Shown here: piece by piece, positions 4,986 through 5,009 of the stretch
How positions within the stretch are numbered: the stretch's first letter is position 1
Layout of the letters: each line of letters opens with the position of its first letter
Notes under the pieces: model-generated
Told to the model about the DNA's origin: nothing
Database searches by the model: none
What the model saw: the letters and a program-made list of their open reading frames with translations, nothing else
From: Modestobacter sp.
GTDB lineage: Bacteria > Actinomycetota > Actinomycetes > Mycobacteriales > Geodermatophilaceae
DNA length: 5,009 bases
Direction: 5' to 3'
Assembly: GCA_025966175.1 (NCBI GenBank)
Contig: JAOPVN010000190.1
Span: 1-5,009 of the forward strand
Position numbers and translations under genes: made by a program

Positions 4986-5009
4986 GAGAGTTGCATACGT
5001 GTGACTCTC
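4986..5009. promoter_or_regulatory. Operator-like 24-bp dyad at the right edge
   Basis: GAGAGT (4986-4991) and ACTCTC (5004-5009) are perfect inverted arms, with a further CA/TG pair inside (4994-4995 and 5000-5001), giving GAGAGTnnCAnnnnTGnnACTCTC. The AT content is higher than in the surrounding DNA, as expected for a regulatory region. It sits about 90 bp upstream of the PemK-like gene and may serve that gene or one to the right of the window. The arms may continue past the edge. Confidence 0.35.

Noticed and set aside
4968..5009. An ATG-started frame running off the right edge (MRTLYPESCIRV...)
   Set aside because: Only 14 codons are visible, with no ribosome binding site or promoter upstream, and it runs through the dyad at 4986-5009. 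It cannot be supported from this window.

Overview
The window is very GC-rich, with GTG starts, GC-ending codons and several start codons that lack a Shine-Dalgarno sequence and look leaderless. This points to a high-GC actinobacterium. A Geodermatophilaceae-like genome (Blastococcus, Modestobacter, Geodermatophilus) is my guess from overall style and is not proven. No tRNA, rRNA, insertion sequence or CRISPR array was seen.

Left part, minus strand (1-2226): a long gene runs off the left edge. It encodes a fused AAA+ / von Willebrand A chelatase of the magnesium/cobalt chelatase type. Its divergent leader, about 234 bp, contains a clear cobalamin (B12) riboswitch, followed by a hairpin that can pair with the gene's Shine-Dalgarno sequence. 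The riboswitch assigns this 'magnesium chelatase' to cobalamin biosynthesis, most likely as the ATPase partner of a CobN-type cobaltochelatase. The linker between its two domains carries two in-frame copies of a perfect 22-bp palindrome.

Middle, plus strand (2200-2882): a two-gene unit encodes a 121-aa protein with two membrane segments and, overlapping it by 4 bp, a 97-aa winged-helix regulator. The unit starts in a cluster of three ACTTTCC/GGAAAGT half-sites, two of which form a palindrome centred on the start codon. This suggests autoregulation. The same DNA lies where the riboswitch transcript should begin on the other strand.

Plus strand (2977-4349): an AbrB-family integral membrane protein of about 10 helices with an internal duplication, then a 94-aa uncharacterised protein with a 'FVGGPLDGR' motif. 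The latter seems to have its own promoter overlapping the transporter's stop codon.

Right part, minus strand (4356-4898): a PemK/MazF-fold protein with an N-terminal extension converges on the small protein with only 6 bp between the stop codons. No antitoxin gene is visible. The last about 110 bp hold its probable promoter and an operator-like dyad at the window edge.

The strongest functional link is between riboswitch and chelatase. The remaining genes look like separate small units. I found no convincing new multi-gene defence or mobile system. The best candidates for a second look are the palindromic repeat in the chelatase linker and the self-regulated membrane protein/regulator pair.
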